The position numbers and the translations under genes were made by a program. A stretch of DNA of 64,000 nucleotides, taken from NCBI GenBank assembly GCA_002798295.1, contig NWQT01000009.1, positions 1-64,000 of the forward strand. The letters run 5' to 3'. The notes below the pieces were generated by a model that was not told where the DNA came from, made no database searches, and saw only the letters and a list, made by a program, of their open reading frames with translations. Positions 9,368 to 19,173 of the stretch are shown one piece after another (position 1 is the first letter of the stretch; every line of letters begins with the position of its first letter). This stretch comes from Lysobacteraceae bacterium NML07-0707 (GTDB lineage Bacteria > Pseudomonadota > Gammaproteobacteria > Xanthomonadales > Xanthomonadaceae).

Positions 9368-10661
9368 CTCTGATAACGGTGCTGCAAGCCGTGCCGTGGC
9401 CGCCCGCATTCTGGATGCGGTGCTGCATCAGGGGCGCTCGCTGAAAGCCGAATTGGCCAGCCAGCTGCCGACGCTTGCCGATCCGCGTGACCGCGCACTG
9501 GTGGAGGCCGCAGTGCTGGCGGCCTTGCGTGAGCATGGCCGTTATGCCGATGCCCTGAACGGCTGGATGACCCGCCCGCCCGGCAAACGCGATGGCCTGT
9601 TGCGCGCACTTTTGTATATCGGCTTTGCACAGCTGGATGTGATGAAGTTGCCTGCACATGCGGCAGTGGCAGCGACCGTGGATGCCGCGCGGCGTTTGAA
9701 ATACGCCCATCAGGCAGGCCTTGTGAATGCCATTTTGCGCCGCGCCCTGCGCGAGCGGCTGCCTGCAAAACGCGCTGATGCGGCCTGGCCGCGCTGGTTG
9801 GCAGGGCGTGTTCGCAGGGATTGGCCGCAACAGGCCGAAACGATATTTGCTGCCAGTGCCGTGCCGCCGCCGATGTGGCTGCGCATCAACCGGCAAAAAA
9901 TCAGCCGCCAGGCCTATGCCGAAAAACTGCATATGGCGGGCATTGAGCATCGTCTGGTGGATGCGTTGGCAGATGCCGTTTATCTGCCCCAGCCCTTGCC
10001 GGTGGATACGTTGCCGGGATTTGCCGAAGGTGAAGTCTCGGTACAGGATGGCAGCGCCCAGCGGCTGCTCGATGCGTTGCAGCCAGATGCGAATGCCCGG
10101 GTGCTGGATGCCTGCGCCGCGCCCGGCGGCAAGGCGGCGCACCTGGCCGAGCGCTACCCGGCGGCGCGGCTCCTGGCGCTGGATGTGGATGCGCGCCGCG
10201 TGCGCCGCATGGCAGAAACCTTTGCGCGCACCGGGCAGTGCGTTGAGGTTCGTGCTGCCGATGCCACGGCCAAGGCAAGCTGGTGGGATGGCGAGCCTTT
10301 TGGCGTCATCATCATTGATGCCCCATGCAGTGCGACCGGCGTGGTGCGCCGCCAGCCGGACATCTTGCTGCACCGCCGCGAGGACGATATCCCGCGTCTT
10401 GTCGCTCTGCAAGCGCAGTTGCTGGACGCGCTCTGGCCGTTGCTCGCACCCGGCGGCGTGCTGTTGTATGCCACCTGTTCGATTTTGTCTGCCGAAAACG
10501 CCGGGCAAATCGCCGCGTTTCTGGCGCGTACCGCCGATGCCCGGCTGCTGCCGCTGGATGCACGCTTTGGCCACGATACCGGCTACGGTCATCAGCGCCT
10601 GCCGGGAGAAGACGATATGGACGGGTTTTTCTATGCCCGCCTTGAGAAAGTCCAGCCATGA
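9357..10661 (+). CDS. rsmB: 16S rRNA m5C967 methyltransferase RsmB
   Basis: 434 residues from ATG 9357. The N-terminal NusB-like RNA-binding domain spans about residues 10-145 ([22 protein letters not shown]). The SAM-dependent domain follows: [16 protein letters not shown] (motif I), [15 protein letters not shown] (motif IV, one active-site Cys) and [11 protein letters not shown] (motif VI, catalytic Cys). It methylates C967 of 16S rRNA. It is translationally coupled to fmt upstream and to the RsmC-like gene downstream, which starts inside its last codons. Confidence 0.96.
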   Translation: MPIDSDNGAASRAVAARILDAVLHQGRSLKAELASQLPTLADPRDRALVEAAVLAALREHGRYADALNGWMTRPPGKRDGLLRALLYIGFAQLDVMKLPAHAAVAATVDAARRLKYAHQAGLVNAILRRALRERLPAKRADAAWPRWLAGRVRRDWPQQAETIFAASAVPPPMWLRINRQKISRQAYAEKLHMAGIEHRLVDALADAVYLPQPLPVDTLPGFAEGEVSVQDGSAQRLLDALQPDANARVLDACAAPGGKAAHLAERYPAARLLALDVDARRVRRMAETFARTGQCVEVRAADATAKASWWDGEPFGVIIIDAPCSATGVVRRQPDILLHRREDDIPRLVALQAQLLDALWPLLAPGGVLLYATCSILSAENAGQIAAFLARTADARLLPLDARFGHDTGYGHQRLPGEDDMDGFFYARLEKVQP

Positions 10662-11704
10662 AAAAAGACGCAGCGCTCGATGCACTGTTGCTGCCCTGGC
10701 AGCAGCAGCTTGTAAGCTTTGCCCAAGGCAATACCCTGTTCTTGCGTGCCCGGGAAGGCGCTGCCTTGCAGGCGATACGGGCGCTTGAGCCGCTATGCGT
10801 GCAACCTTTCAAGCCTTGGGCTGATGCCCTGGGTCGCGCTGGATTTGAGGTGCGGCCACAAGCGCCACAGACGCAGGGTTTTGCCCAGGTGCTGGTATTG
10901 CCGCCACGGCAGCGGGAGGAGGCGCGCAGCCTGCTGGCATCGGCCTTTGATGCCTGCGCAGCGGGCGGCCTGGTGCTGGTCAGCGTCGCCAATGATGAGG
11001 GCGCCAAGGCTATCGAGGGCGATTTCAAAAAGCTCGCAGGCGGCCTCGACGGCCAGCTGGGCAAATATCACTGCCGGGTGTTCTGGGCGCGTTGCGATGA
11101 GGCGCGGCTGGATGCCGAGCTGCTGCAGGCCTGGCGTCAGGCCGATGCGCCGCGGCCGATTCAAGGTGACTTTCAGAGCCGTCCCGGGGTGTTTGCCTGG
11201 AACCGGGTGGATGCCGGTTCCGCACTGCTGGCCGAGCATCTGCCGCAAGGCATCAGCGGGCGTGCCGCAGACCTGGGCGCCGGCTGGGGGTTTCTGGCCG
11301 ATGCCGTGCTTGGCAAGAATCCCGGCCTGCGCGCGCTGGATGTATTCGAGGCCGATGCCCGCGCGCTGGCGCTGGCCGAGCACAATTTGCGCCGTCATCA
11401 GCACGATACCGAAATCGTCTATCACTGGCATGACGTGACGGCAGGGCTGCCTGCCGGTACGCAATACGAGCTGGTGGTCAGTAATCCGCCGTTTCATGAT
11501 ACCGGCAAGGCGTCGCAGCCGGGGATCGGCCAGGCGTTCATCCGTGCCGCTGCCGAGCGCCTGGCTGCACACGGCGCCTTCTGGCTGGTTGCCAATGCGC
11601 ATTTGCCATACGAGGCCTTGCTGGCCGAGTGCTTTGCCAGCCTGCGGGTGGTGGCTGCCGCACAGGGCTACAAGGTGATTGAATGCCGTCAGGTGCGCCG
11701 GTGA
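10658..11704 (+). CDS. RsmC-like 16S rRNA (guanine-N2) methyltransferase
   Basis: 348 residues. The domain order is that of RsmC: a divergent N-terminal methylase-like half without a clear SAM motif, then an active C-terminal half with AADLGAGWGFLADAVL (SAM binding) and VVSNPPFHDT (the NPPFH guanine-N2 active site). The family methylates G1207 of 16S rRNA. It overlaps rsmB by 4 nt and the next gene by about 22 nt, so it belongs to the rRNA-modification operon. The family is certain; the exact target base is inferred. Confidence 0.88.
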   Translation: MKKDAALDALLLPWQQQLVSFAQGNTLFLRAREGAALQAIRALEPLCVQPFKPWADALGRAGFEVRPQAPQTQGFAQVLVLPPRQREEARSLLASAFDACAAGGLVLVSVANDEGAKAIEGDFKKLAGGLDGQLGKYHCRVFWARCDEARLDAELLQAWRQADAPRPIQGDFQSRPGVFAWNRVDAGSALLAEHLPQGISGRAADLGAGWGFLADAVLGKNPGLRALDVFEADARALALAEHNLRRHQHDTEIVYHWHDVTAGLPAGTQYELVVSNPPFHDTGKASQPGIGQAFIRAAAERLAAHGAFWLVANAHLPYEALLAECFASLRVVAAAQGYKVIECRQVRR

Positions 11705-12444
11705 GCGGCAAGGTCAAACTGCTGCGCTATCTGGCCAATCTTGGCTATGGCAGCCGCCGTGAAGTGCTGGGGCTGCTGGCTGATGGCCGCGTCACTGATG
11801 TGCAGGGCGAGCGCTTGTATGGCGATGATGTGCGTACGCATGATGACATCCGCATTGACGGCCAGGCGCTGGATCCGGCGCCTGGCCTGATGCTGATGCT
11901 GCACAAACCCTGCGGCTATACCTGCTCCAGCAAAGACCAGGGGCGACTGGTGTATGACTTGCTGCCCAAGCGATTCCGGCTGCGCAGCCCGCTGCTCTCG
12001 CCAGTCGGGCGGCTGGATCGGGACACCAGCGGCCTTTTGCTGTTTACCGATGACGGGCAACTGCTGCACCGGATTATTTCGCCCAAATCGCATCTGCCGA
12101 AAGTCTATCTGGCCGAACTTGCCCGCGACCTGCGCGGCGATGAGGCCGGAATTTTTGCCAGTGGCAGGCTGATGCTGGAGCGCGAAACCACGCCGCTGAT
12201 GCCCGCTGTGCTGGAAGTATTGAGCCCGCGCCAGGCGCGCCTGACCCTGCACGAAGGCCGCTATCATCAGGTGCGGCGCATGTTTGCCGCTGTCGGCAAC
12301 CATGTCCAGGCGCTGCATCGTGAGCGTGTGGGCGGCCTGGATTTGGGTGGACTGCCGCAAGGCCAGTGGCGTTTGTTGCAGCCTGATGATTTGCAACAGC
12401 TGTTTTCCCCGACCGTTCATCCCTTTGCCATGCCGTCCGGTTAA
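11683..12444 (+). CDS. RsuA/RluB-family pseudouridine synthase
   Basis: 253 residues from ATG 11683, which has AAGGTG six nt upstream; a GTG at 11701 overlapping the upstream stop is an alternative. An S4-like N-terminus (RYLANLGYGSRREVLGLLADGRV) is followed by the synthase core with PVGRLDRDTSGLLLFTDDG (catalytic Asp in GRLDRDTSG), KVYLAEL and EGRYHQVRRMFAAVGN. Its size and motifs fit RsuA, which makes pseudouridine 516 in 16S rRNA. Its place behind RsmB and RsmC genes supports a small-subunit rRNA target. Confidence 0.9.
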   Translation: MPSGAPVSGKVKLLRYLANLGYGSRREVLGLLADGRVTDVQGERLYGDDVRTHDDIRIDGQALDPAPGLMLMLHKPCGYTCSSKDQGRLVYDLLPKRFRLRSPLLSPVGRLDRDTSGLLLFTDDGQLLHRIISPKSHLPKVYLAELARDLRGDEAGIFASGRLMLERETTPLMPAVLEVLSPRQARLTLHEGRYHQVRRMFAAVGNHVQALHRERVGGLDLGGLPQGQWRLLQPDDLQQLFSPTVHPFAMPSG

Positions 12445-12553
12445 GCTTTGCCGCCAACAGGCTTGGCGCTGCCTGCAACTTGTTGCACTGTTGCGCTGTC
12501 CAAGATTTTCCGGCAATGGCAGCCGGATCACGATTTCACAAGCGAGTTGATTG

Positions 12554-14767
12554 ATGAATCTGCGTCATTCCATGCTGGCACTGGCCTTGGCCGCCCCGAT
12601 TTCCCTGTTGGCGATGGCCGACAGTCCCGTATCACGCGCGAGAGCCGAGCATGCCACCGCCCTGCCGGCTGCTTTTGTGACCAGCGCTGAGCAGCGCGAT
12701 ACTTCGGCGCTGGTGCATGGCCTGCTCTCCGACAGCCGTTATGCCTACCGGCCAAGACCCTTGAACGACGAGCTGGGGGCTGAAGCCTGGAAGCGCTATC
12801 TGGAGTCACTCGACCCGCTGCGCATGTATCTGACCGCTGCCGATGTGCAGAGCTTTGGTGATGGCGCCGCGCTGATGGTCAAAGCGGTGAAAATCGGTGA
12901 TTACAACCCGCTTTACCGGGTGTTCGAGCGCTACCGTCAGCGCGTTGCCGAGCGCTCCGAATACGCCCGCAGCCTGCTTAATCAGGATATTTTCGATTTC
13001 ACCGGCAATGACAGTTATGACTACGACCGCAAGGACATTCCCTGGGCGGACGAGACAGCCCTGCAACAGCAATGGCGGCAATCGGTGCGCTATGACTGGC
13101 TGCGGCTGGAGCTTGCCGGGCGCAAACCGGATGAAATCCGCAAGACGCTGGACAAGCGCTATCAAAACCAGGGCAAGAGCCTCAATGAGCTGAAGGCCGA
13201 AGACGTATTCCAGATGGCGCTTAATGCCTATACCGGCTCCATCGACCCGCATACCAGCTATTTCAACCCGCGCTCGGCCGAGCGCTTCACCGAGCAGATG
13301 TCGCTGTCGCTGGAGGGCATTGGCGCGCAGCTGCAAAAGCGTGATGAGATGGTCACCATCATGGAAGTGATTGCCGGCGGCCCTGCCGACCGCGATCAAC
13401 GTCTCAAGGCCGGTGACCGCATCATCGCCGTGGGGCAAGGCAGTGAAGGCGTGATGGAAGATGTGGTCGGCTGGCGCCTGGATGATGTGGTATCCAAAAT
13501 CAAGGGCCCCAAAGGCACCGTGGTGCGGCTGGATATCCTGCCGGCAGGCGCAGCGCCTGATGGCACGCCCAACCGCATCCAGATCACCCGCGACAAGGTG
13601 GTGCTGGCCGATGCCAAGGCCAAGCGTGAAATCATCCAGCTACCGGCAGCAGAAGGCGCGGCCGCACAGCGCATCGGCGTCATCAAGCTCAGCTCTTTCT
13701 ATCAGGACTTCTCCGGTCGTCGCACGCACAATGAAGATGCCACCTCGGCTTCCAGCGATGTGGCACGCATCCTGGCCGAGTTCCGCCAGGAAAAAGTCGA
13801 TGGCGTGCTGCTGGATTTGCGTAATAACGGTGGCGGCTCGCTGGATGAAGCCGTAAGCATGACTGGCCTGTTCATCGATACCGGCCCGGTGGTGCAGGAG
13901 CGGCAAAGCGGAGGCCGCATCAATACCCGCCATGACCGCAAGGCCGGTGTGGATTGGGATGGCCCGCTGGCGGTGATGGTCAACCGCGCCTCGGCCTCGG
14001 CTGCAGAAATCGTGGCCGGCGCCATTCAGGACTATGGGCGTGGCATCGTGATTGGCGAAACCAGCTTTGGCAAGGGTACCGTGCAGGCGATGGTCAGCCT
14101 GGATCGCATCGTGCCGGCGCGCGCCGACAAGGCGCGCTATGGCGATGTCAAGCTGACCGTGGCGCAGTTCTTCCTGCCTTCCGGGCGCAGCACCCAGAAC
14201 CAGGGCGTAACCCCGGATATCCTGTTCCCGGCAACGCTTGACCCGGATGAATTTGGTGAAAGCACTTATGACAACGCCCTGCCGTTCTCGACCGTTGCGC
14301 CGGTGACGCATATCACCTATGGACAGTTTGCCGGGCTGCTGCCACAGCTTGGTCAGCTGCATGATGCGCGTGCTGCCCAGGACGTGGAATACCAATGGCA
14401 GTTGCAGGATGCCGAGGAGTATCGCCAGCAGCGCGAAAAGAAATCGGTCAGCCTGAACCTGGCCGAGCGCCGTGCAGAGCGCGAAAAAGAAGAGGCCAAG
14501 CGCAAGTTCCGCCAGAGTGAGCGCGAGCGTCTGGGACTTGCTCCCGACCCGCTGGCTGACGAGCGCCTAGATGATGGTCTGCAACGCATCGAACGCGATG
14601 TCGCCAAAGAAGCCGAGCGCGACAAGCTGGCTGACAAAGTGCCTGACCCGTTCCTGCGTGAAGCGGCCGCCATCCTCGGCGATGCTGCACGCCTCTTGGA
14701 AAAAGACCGCACACTCGCGGCCAAGGTGCTGCCACAATCCACTGCACCGGGCCGCTGGGCAGATTGA
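12554..14767 (+). CDS. prc: Tail-specific periplasmic protease Prc (S41)
   Basis: 737 residues. Signal peptide (MLALALAAPISLLAMA). An N-terminal helical domain to about residue 220 is followed by a PDZ domain (LEGIGAQLQKRDEMVTIMEVIAGGPA) and the S41 protease domain with NRASASAAEIVAGAI (nucleophile Ser) and GETSFGKGTVQ (catalytic Lys). A charged C-terminal DUF3340-type segment rich in E, R and K ends the protein. It cleaves misfolded or C-terminally tagged periplasmic proteins and trims peptidoglycan hydrolases or penicillin-binding proteins. It is monocistronic with its own terminator. Confidence 0.95.
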   Translation: MNLRHSMLALALAAPISLLAMADSPVSRARAEHATALPAAFVTSAEQRDTSALVHGLLSDSRYAYRPRPLNDELGAEAWKRYLESLDPLRMYLTAADVQSFGDGAALMVKAVKIGDYNPLYRVFERYRQRVAERSEYARSLLNQDIFDFTGNDSYDYDRKDIPWADETALQQQWRQSVRYDWLRLELAGRKPDEIRKTLDKRYQNQGKSLNELKAEDVFQMALNAYTGSIDPHTSYFNPRSAERFTEQMSLSLEGIGAQLQKRDEMVTIMEVIAGGPADRDQRLKAGDRIIAVGQGSEGVMEDVVGWRLDDVVSKIKGPKGTVVRLDILPAGAAPDGTPNRIQITRDKVVLADAKAKREIIQLPAAEGAAAQRIGVIKLSSFYQDFSGRRTHNEDATSASSDVARILAEFRQEKVDGVLLDLRNNGGGSLDEAVSMTGLFIDTGPVVQERQSGGRINTRHDRKAGVDWDGPLAVMVNRASASAAEIVAGAIQDYGRGIVIGETSFGKGTVQAMVSLDRIVPARADKARYGDVKLTVAQFFLPSGRSTQNQGVTPDILFPATLDPDEFGESTYDNALPFSTVAPVTHITYGQFAGLLPQLGQLHDARAAQDVEYQWQLQDAEEYRQQREKKSVSLNLAERRAEREKEEAKRKFRQSERERLGLAPDPLADERLDDGLQRIERDVAKEAERDKLADKVPDPFLREAAAILGDAARLLEKDRTLAAKVLPQSTAPGRWAD

Positions 14768-14790
14768 TTTGCAGTCCTACGTTTTTAAGC

Positions 14791-14819
14791 AAAATCCCCG
14801 GATCAATTCCGGGGATTTT
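14791..14819 (+). terminator. Rho-independent terminator after prc
   Basis: aaaATCCCCGG / CCGGGGATttt: 9-bp stem, short loop, A-run before and T-run after, 24 nt past the prc stop. It can work in both directions. Confidence 0.9.
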
Positions 14820-14861
14820 CTTGCTCCTCAAGTGTGCTCCAATCAAGGATTTGGCTCTGAC

Positions 14862-15746
14862 ATGACTGCTTCCACCCTGCCGCGTCCGTTTGCTGTTGTC
14901 ATCGCCTTGCTGGCGGTTTATCTGATCTGGGGCTCTACTTATCTGGCCATCCACTTTGCGCTTGAAGGCGGCTTTACCCCCTTTTTTCTGGGGGGCGTAC
15001 GGTTTTTGATGGCCGGCGGGCTGATGTTTGTGGTGCTGCGGTTGCGTGGCGTGGCTGCGCCCACGCGCGCGCAGTGGCGCAATCTGTGGGTGATGGGCGG
15101 ATTGCTGCTGGCGCTGGGCAATGGCATGGTCAATTACGCCGAGCAAACCGTGTCATCGGGCTTGACGGCGGTGGCTGTGGCCTCCTCGGCGATCTGGATG
15201 GGCGTATTTGCACTGCTACGCGGCGATCGTCCCAGCCCAATGGAGTGGCTCGGTATTGCCATCGGTTTCATCGGCGTGCTGTGGCTCAATATCGACGGCA
15301 TGCGCGGCGGCTCAGTGCTTGGGCTACTGGCATTGTTGTTTGCGGCACTGTCCTGGGCCTATGGCTCGATCTGGAGCCGTGGTCGTGACCTGCCTTCGCC
15401 TTTTATGACGGCCGCCGGGCAAATGCTCTGCGGCAGTGTGTTGATGTTGGCAGTTGCGCTGCTGAGTGGCGAGCGCATGGCGATGCCCGGTGCCAGGGGG
15501 CTGGCGGCTTTTGCCTATCTGGTGACATTCGGCTCGATTATGGGATTTACCGCCTATATCTGGCTGCTGCAGCATGTGCGCCCGGCGCTGGCGGGCAGCT
15601 ATGCCTATGTCAACCCGGCCATCGCAGTGATGCTGGGCGCATGGTTGGCGGGCGAGCGCACGCGCGCTTCGGAACTGGGGGCGATGTTGGTGATTCTGGC
15701 GGGCGTAGTGGTGATTACCTCGGCCAAGGCGCTCAAGCGGCGTTGA
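14862..15746 (+). CDS. EamA-family (DMT) exporter, YedA-like
   Basis: 294 residues with ten predicted membrane helices in two repeated EamA halves. The first starts LLAVYLIWGSTYLAIHFAL, with the WGSTY signature; the second is centred on SWAYGSIWSRG. YedA-type members of the drug/metabolite transporter family export amino acids or other small molecules from the cytoplasm; the substrate here is unknown. It starts at ATG 14862 just past the prc terminator and stands alone. Confidence 0.9.
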   Translation: MTASTLPRPFAVVIALLAVYLIWGSTYLAIHFALEGGFTPFFLGGVRFLMAGGLMFVVLRLRGVAAPTRAQWRNLWVMGGLLLALGNGMVNYAEQTVSSGLTAVAVASSAIWMGVFALLRGDRPSPMEWLGIAIGFIGVLWLNIDGMRGGSVLGLLALLFAALSWAYGSIWSRGRDLPSPFMTAAGQMLCGSVLMLAVALLSGERMAMPGARGLAAFAYLVTFGSIMGFTAYIWLLQHVRPALAGSYAYVNPAIAVMLGAWLAGERTRASELGAMLVILAGVVVITSAKALKRR

Positions 15747-16126
15747 GCCTGTATCTGTGCGCCGGATGGGCATTTATGCCATTGATCACGAAACTCTTTG
15801 CAATCGGGTGTATATTTTTTTGATTTGTATCACTGATGGCTCTCAGGTAATTTGAAGTAGGTAACCAAAGCATGGAGAAAAGGACAGGATGTGCTCTGGA
15901 ACCTTAATTGTTCGAGGATGACAATCACTGATACGTGGTATTTATTGCTCTGGTACCGGGAGATGATGGCGTTCAAACCAATTCAGTTTTTGGTGATCGA
16001 TTATGTCCAGGCGACACGGCTGGATTCGGGGCAATTTGCTTGATCACGGGCATTTCACCGCCACTTTTCCCGGTATACAGGGGGTGTTGATTTGGGGATG
16101 AGTGCAGGTCTGGCAGTTGTCGCATG
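15747..16126. other. 380-bp intergenic region, AT-richer than its surroundings
   Basis: No open frame longer than about ten codons with a credible start was found. The stretch contains T- and A-rich patches (tatatttttttgattt near 15810) unlike the flanking genes. I see no tRNA, no repeat and no transposon end. It could be a promoter-poor spacer, a decayed gene or an RNA gene; nothing supports choosing one. Confidence 0.4.
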
Positions 16127-16150
16127 CAGGCCGGGCTTTTGCCCGGCCTG
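16127..16150. terminator. Strong hairpin between convergent genes
   Basis: Perfect 10-bp stem CAGGCCGGGC/GCCCGGCCTG with a TTTT loop, 8 nt past the stop of the M17 peptidase gene. A clear T-run is absent on the minus strand; on the plus strand ttggtttt follows. Probably the end signal of the peptidase operon. Confidence 0.55.
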
Positions 16151-16157
16151 TTGGTTT

Positions 16158-17534
16158 TCAGCCAAAACGTTTTTCCAGCATCTGGAAGCAGGCGCGCAGG
16201 CCTTGGGCTTCGCCGCCTGCGGGGCGGCCGGGGCGGTCGGTATCGTTCCAGGAATACACGTCCAGATGCGCCCAGGGCAGCTCATCGGGGACAAAGCGTT
16301 GCAGGTAGAGCGCTGCGGTAACGCTGCCGGCCATCGACGAGTTGCTGGCATTGGCAAGGTCGGCGATGCCGCTTTTGAGATAGCGCAGATATGGCTGCCA
16401 CAGCGGCATGCGCCACAGTGGGTCAAAGCAGTCCTGTCCGGCTTGCAGCCAGTCCTCGGCAACACGATCGTCGTTGGCATACAGCACTGGCAAATCTGGC
16501 CCCAGTGCAATGCGCGCCGCTCCGGTGAGGGTGGCGAAGTCAATCATCAATGCAGGTTTGTCCTCGGCGGCGCGGGCGAGGGCATCGCACAGTACCAGAC
16601 GGCCTTCGGCATCGGTATTGTCGATTTCAACGCTGATTCCCTTGCGGGTGGCGATCACTTCGCCCGGGCGCAGGGCATTGGGGCCGACAGCATTTTCCAC
16701 GGCGGCCACATACAGCGATAGACGTACCGGCAGGCGGCGCTTGATGATGAGCTCGGCCAGGGCGATGGCATGTGCAGCGCCGCCCATGTCTTTTTTCATA
16801 TTGCGCATGCCAGCGCTGGCTTTGAGATTCAGGCCGCCGGTATCAAAGCATACGCCCTTGCCAACCAAGGCAAGACGCGGATGGGCGCTGTCGCCCCATT
16901 CAAGATGCAAAAGGCGCGGGGCACGATGCGAGGCGCGACCAACGGCATGGATGGCTGGGTAGTTTTGTGCGATGAGCTCATCGCCTGCGATAACTTCAAG
17001 TTTGCCGGCGTGGGTGGTGGCGATTTCGCGCACGATGGCTTCCAGCTCGGAAGGCCCCATATGCTCGGTCGGGGTATTGATCATGTCGCGGGTGCGGATG
17101 CAGGCGGCGAGCAAGTCCAGCGTGCGCGCATCGGACTTGTCGTCCAGTATCAGCCGGGCAGGCTCGCGCAAGGGTTTTTTGTAGCGATTGAAGCGGTAGC
17201 TGCCAAGTCCCCAGCCCAGCAACAGGGCATTGCGGGCGGCATCATCCAGTTCGCTGCCAGGCTGCCAGTCGCCTGGCGGCAAAGCAAAGGGCGCGTGCGC
17301 ATAGGCAAACGGGTCTAGCCGGCTTTCCATGCCGAGCACGGCCGCTTCCACGCCACGCTCGCCTGGCAGCAGCGCCACCGTGCCAGAGGCTGCGGTGTAT
17401 TTTTGGGCATCCAGCCATTTGCCGATGTCTGGCAGTTGCAATTTGCGCCAGACATCGAATTCATCGCTGCGCACGCAGTAAAAGGTTTTGGCGCTCTCGC
17501 CCTGACGGGTCAATCCGGGTTGAATATTGTTCAT
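16158..17534 (-). CDS. M17 leucyl aminopeptidase family protein
   Basis: 458 residues from ATG 17534; a TTG at 17546 overlapping the upstream stop is possible. The catalytic domain has ALVGKGVCFDTGGLNLK, MKKDMGGAAHAIALAE and the signature [14 protein letters not shown], supplying two-metal ligands and the catalytic Lys and Arg. The N-terminal domain is shorter than in PepA. This divergent subfamily is common in proteobacteria and is annotated only as leucyl aminopeptidase family. A canonical PepA is at 57637-59115, so the window holds two M17 enzymes. It is the last gene of a run with the HAD hydrolase. Confidence 0.92.
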   Translation of the reverse strand: MNNIQPGLTRQGESAKTFYCVRSDEFDVWRKLQLPDIGKWLDAQKYTAASGTVALLPGERGVEAAVLGMESRLDPFAYAHAPFALPPGDWQPGSELDDAARNALLLGWGLGSYRFNRYKKPLREPARLILDDKSDARTLDLLAACIRTRDMINTPTEHMGPSELEAIVREIATTHAGKLEVIAGDELIAQNYPAIHAVGRASHRAPRLLHLEWGDSAHPRLALVGKGVCFDTGGLNLKASAGMRNMKKDMGGAAHAIALAELIIKRRLPVRLSLYVAAVENAVGPNALRPGEVIATRKGISVEIDNTDAEGRLVLCDALARAAEDKPALMIDFATLTGAARIALGPDLPVLYANDDRVAEDWLQAGQDCFDPLWRMPLWQPYLRYLKSGIADLANASNSSMAGSVTAALYLQRFVPDELPWAHLDVYSWNDTDRPGRPAGGEAQGLRACFQMLEKRFG

Positions 17535-17542
17535 TGCTTCTC

Positions 17543-18277
17543 TCAAGACGGAGGGTGTGCCTCTAGCCAGTCGGCCAGAGCTGCAAGGTTGGAAAATACA
17601 AGGTCGGGAATGAAGTCGCGGCGTGGCCAGGTGGGATGCCGGGTACGGGCATCTTCACGGTGCAGCCAGCAAGTTTTCAAGCCTGCACGGCGTGCGCCAG
17701 CGATATCGGCTTCGATATCATCGCCGATATGCAGGGTTTTGGCGGGCAACGTGCCCAGGGTCTTGCAGGCATGCAGGAAAATCGCCGGGTCAGGCTTGGC
17801 TTTGCCAAATTCTCGTGCCGTGACCTGGCCACGGAAATATTGGGCTATGCCGATGCGGTCAAGGTCGGCGTTGCCATTGGTCAGCGCACAGACCGGCACA
17901 TGGCGGGCGATGCGCACAAGTGCTGCCTGGGCATCGGGGTAAAAGTCCACGCGGTTGCGTTCGGCAAAAAAAGCCTGATAGGCCGCATCGGTCAGCGCCG
18001 GGTCGTGGCCGCTTTCAGTCAGCGCGATTTCAATGCACCGGCGGCGCAGCCAGCTGGCATCGTGAGCTTTTTCCCCAAAGCGCTCAATGACACGCTGGCG
18101 CAGGCTATGCATCGCAGAAGGCGGGAATTGTTCTGCGGCCTTGGGCGCGTGCTGCCGGAACCAGTCATGCAGCACCCGCTCGATACGTTCGCCAATGGGG
18201 GCGAATGGCCAGAGGGTATCGTCCAGATCCAGGGTGATGGCCTGGACTTCAAAATCAGGCACCGCCTTGGGGTTCAT
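17543..18277 (-). CDS. HAD-family hydrolase, YigB-like
   Basis: 244 residues. HAD motif I is ITLDLDDTLWPF (nucleophile Asp), motif II VCALTNGNA, motif III K in FGKAKPDP, motif IV LHIGDDIEADIAGA. A helical cap lies between motifs I and II. The closest characterised type is YigB, which dephosphorylates FMN and other small phosphates in the cytoplasm. It overlaps the preceding gene by 4 nt (ATGA). Confidence 0.88.
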   Translation of the reverse strand: MNPKAVPDFEVQAITLDLDDTLWPFAPIGERIERVLHDWFRQHAPKAAEQFPPSAMHSLRQRVIERFGEKAHDASWLRRRCIEIALTESGHDPALTDAAYQAFFAERNRVDFYPDAQAALVRIARHVPVCALTNGNADLDRIGIAQYFRGQVTAREFGKAKPDPAIFLHACKTLGTLPAKTLHIGDDIEADIAGARRAGLKTCWLHREDARTRHPTWPRRDFIPDLVFSNLAALADWLEAHPPS

Positions 18278-18681
18278 ACCAGCCCGTCGCGGCGTAATTT
18301 TTCGTGGTGTTGGCGCAGGATTTCGTTCTCGGCACTGCCATTGCTGGCTGATGCCGGTGCATCGGCGGCAGCTGACATGCCCTGGGAGGCAGCTGCCTGC
18401 ATTTGTGAAAACTGCAGGCTGGCGGCCTTCATGCCGCCGGTAATCAAATTGGCAAAGCCCACGCCCAGCTGCAGGACATTGCTGCCACCGAGCTTGCTTA
18501 TCAGCCTGCCATGACCGACCAGAAAACCCGAGGCCAGCCCGGCGACCAGTACACGTCCCGGTGTCCAGGCGGCATGCCAGGAACTGCGGGTCTGGCGCAA
18601 ATTGGCACCCACGCTGCGCCCGTGCGCTTCCAGTGTTTTCTCGGCTGTGGTGACTTTTTCAATCAGTTGGTGGAAGCCCAT
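18274..18681 (-). CDS. Small hypothetical protein linked to the YqjD/YqjE-like genes
   Basis: 135 residues: a charged helical N-terminus (IEKVTTAEKTLEAHGRSVGANLRQ), a weakly hydrophobic centre (VLVAGLASGFLVGHGRLI) and an Ala/Ser/Met-rich tail. The position behind DUF883 and DUF1469 genes matches the third gene of yqjD-yqjE-yqjK type clusters, but I see no firm homology to YqjK. It is probably membrane-associated. It overlaps the HAD gene by 4 nt. Confidence 0.75.
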   Translation of the reverse strand: MGFHQLIEKVTTAEKTLEAHGRSVGANLRQTRSSWHAAWTPGRVLVAGLASGFLVGHGRLISKLGGSNVLQLGVGFANLITGGMKAASLQFSQMQAAASQGMSAAADAPASASNGSAENEILRQHHEKLRRDGLV

Positions 18682-18692
18682 CGAATACTCCG

Positions 18693-19169
18693 TCAGCTAT
18701 GACCATCATTGGCGGTGGACTGGGTATTTTTGCCCTCATCCGCACCCAGGCCAATCTTGGCCAATTGCCTGCGCGTGGCATGCATTTGCGTATGCTCAAA
18801 GTACGTCAGGGCGCGCCAGGCGGAAAAGGCCGTAGCGGCCAGACAAAACAGGCCGACCAGCAGCAGCGAAAGCCACCAGGACAGTTTGAAGTAAGTCACC
18901 AGGGCTGCGACCAGCGCGGCCATCAATAACAGCCCGCCAACAGCGCCAAACACCACCGCTACGGCGGTGAAGGCCACGCTACGCCCCAATGCGCTGCGCG
19001 CCAGGGCGATATCGGCCACCACCAGCGCACGCAAGGCGCGTGCGCTGGCAAACGTGGAAGCGAGGCTGGCTTTGCTGCCTTCGCCGACGCGGCGGAAGGC
19101 TTCCAGAATGTCCAGTGCGGGCTCGGTTTTTTCCCGCGCACTGTCTGCTGCTTGGCCTGGCTCTTGCAT
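18693..19169 (-). CDS. Phage-holin-superfamily / YqjE-like (DUF1469) membrane protein
   Basis: 158 residues from ATG 19169 (MQEPGQAAD). A soluble helical N-terminus is followed by two long hydrophobic segments (VAVVFGAVGGLLLMAALVAALV and WWLSLLLVGLFCLAATAFSAW), the usual DUF1469/YqjE topology. The ATG lies 5 nt past the stop of the DUF883 gene. In enterobacteria the homologous cluster is induced in stationary phase and stress; regulation is not visible here. Confidence 0.85.
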   Translation of the reverse strand: MQEPGQAADSAREKTEPALDILEAFRRVGEGSKASLASTFASARALRALVVADIALARSALGRSVAFTAVAVVFGAVGGLLLMAALVAALVTYFKLSWWLSLLLVGLFCLAATAFSAWRALTYFEHTQMHATRRQLAKIGLGADEGKNTQSTANDGHS

Positions 19170-19173
19170 GACC

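Noticed and set aside
9318..10685. Minus-strand frame opposite rsmB
   Set aside because: Shadow frame; rsmB motifs on the plus strand are decisive.
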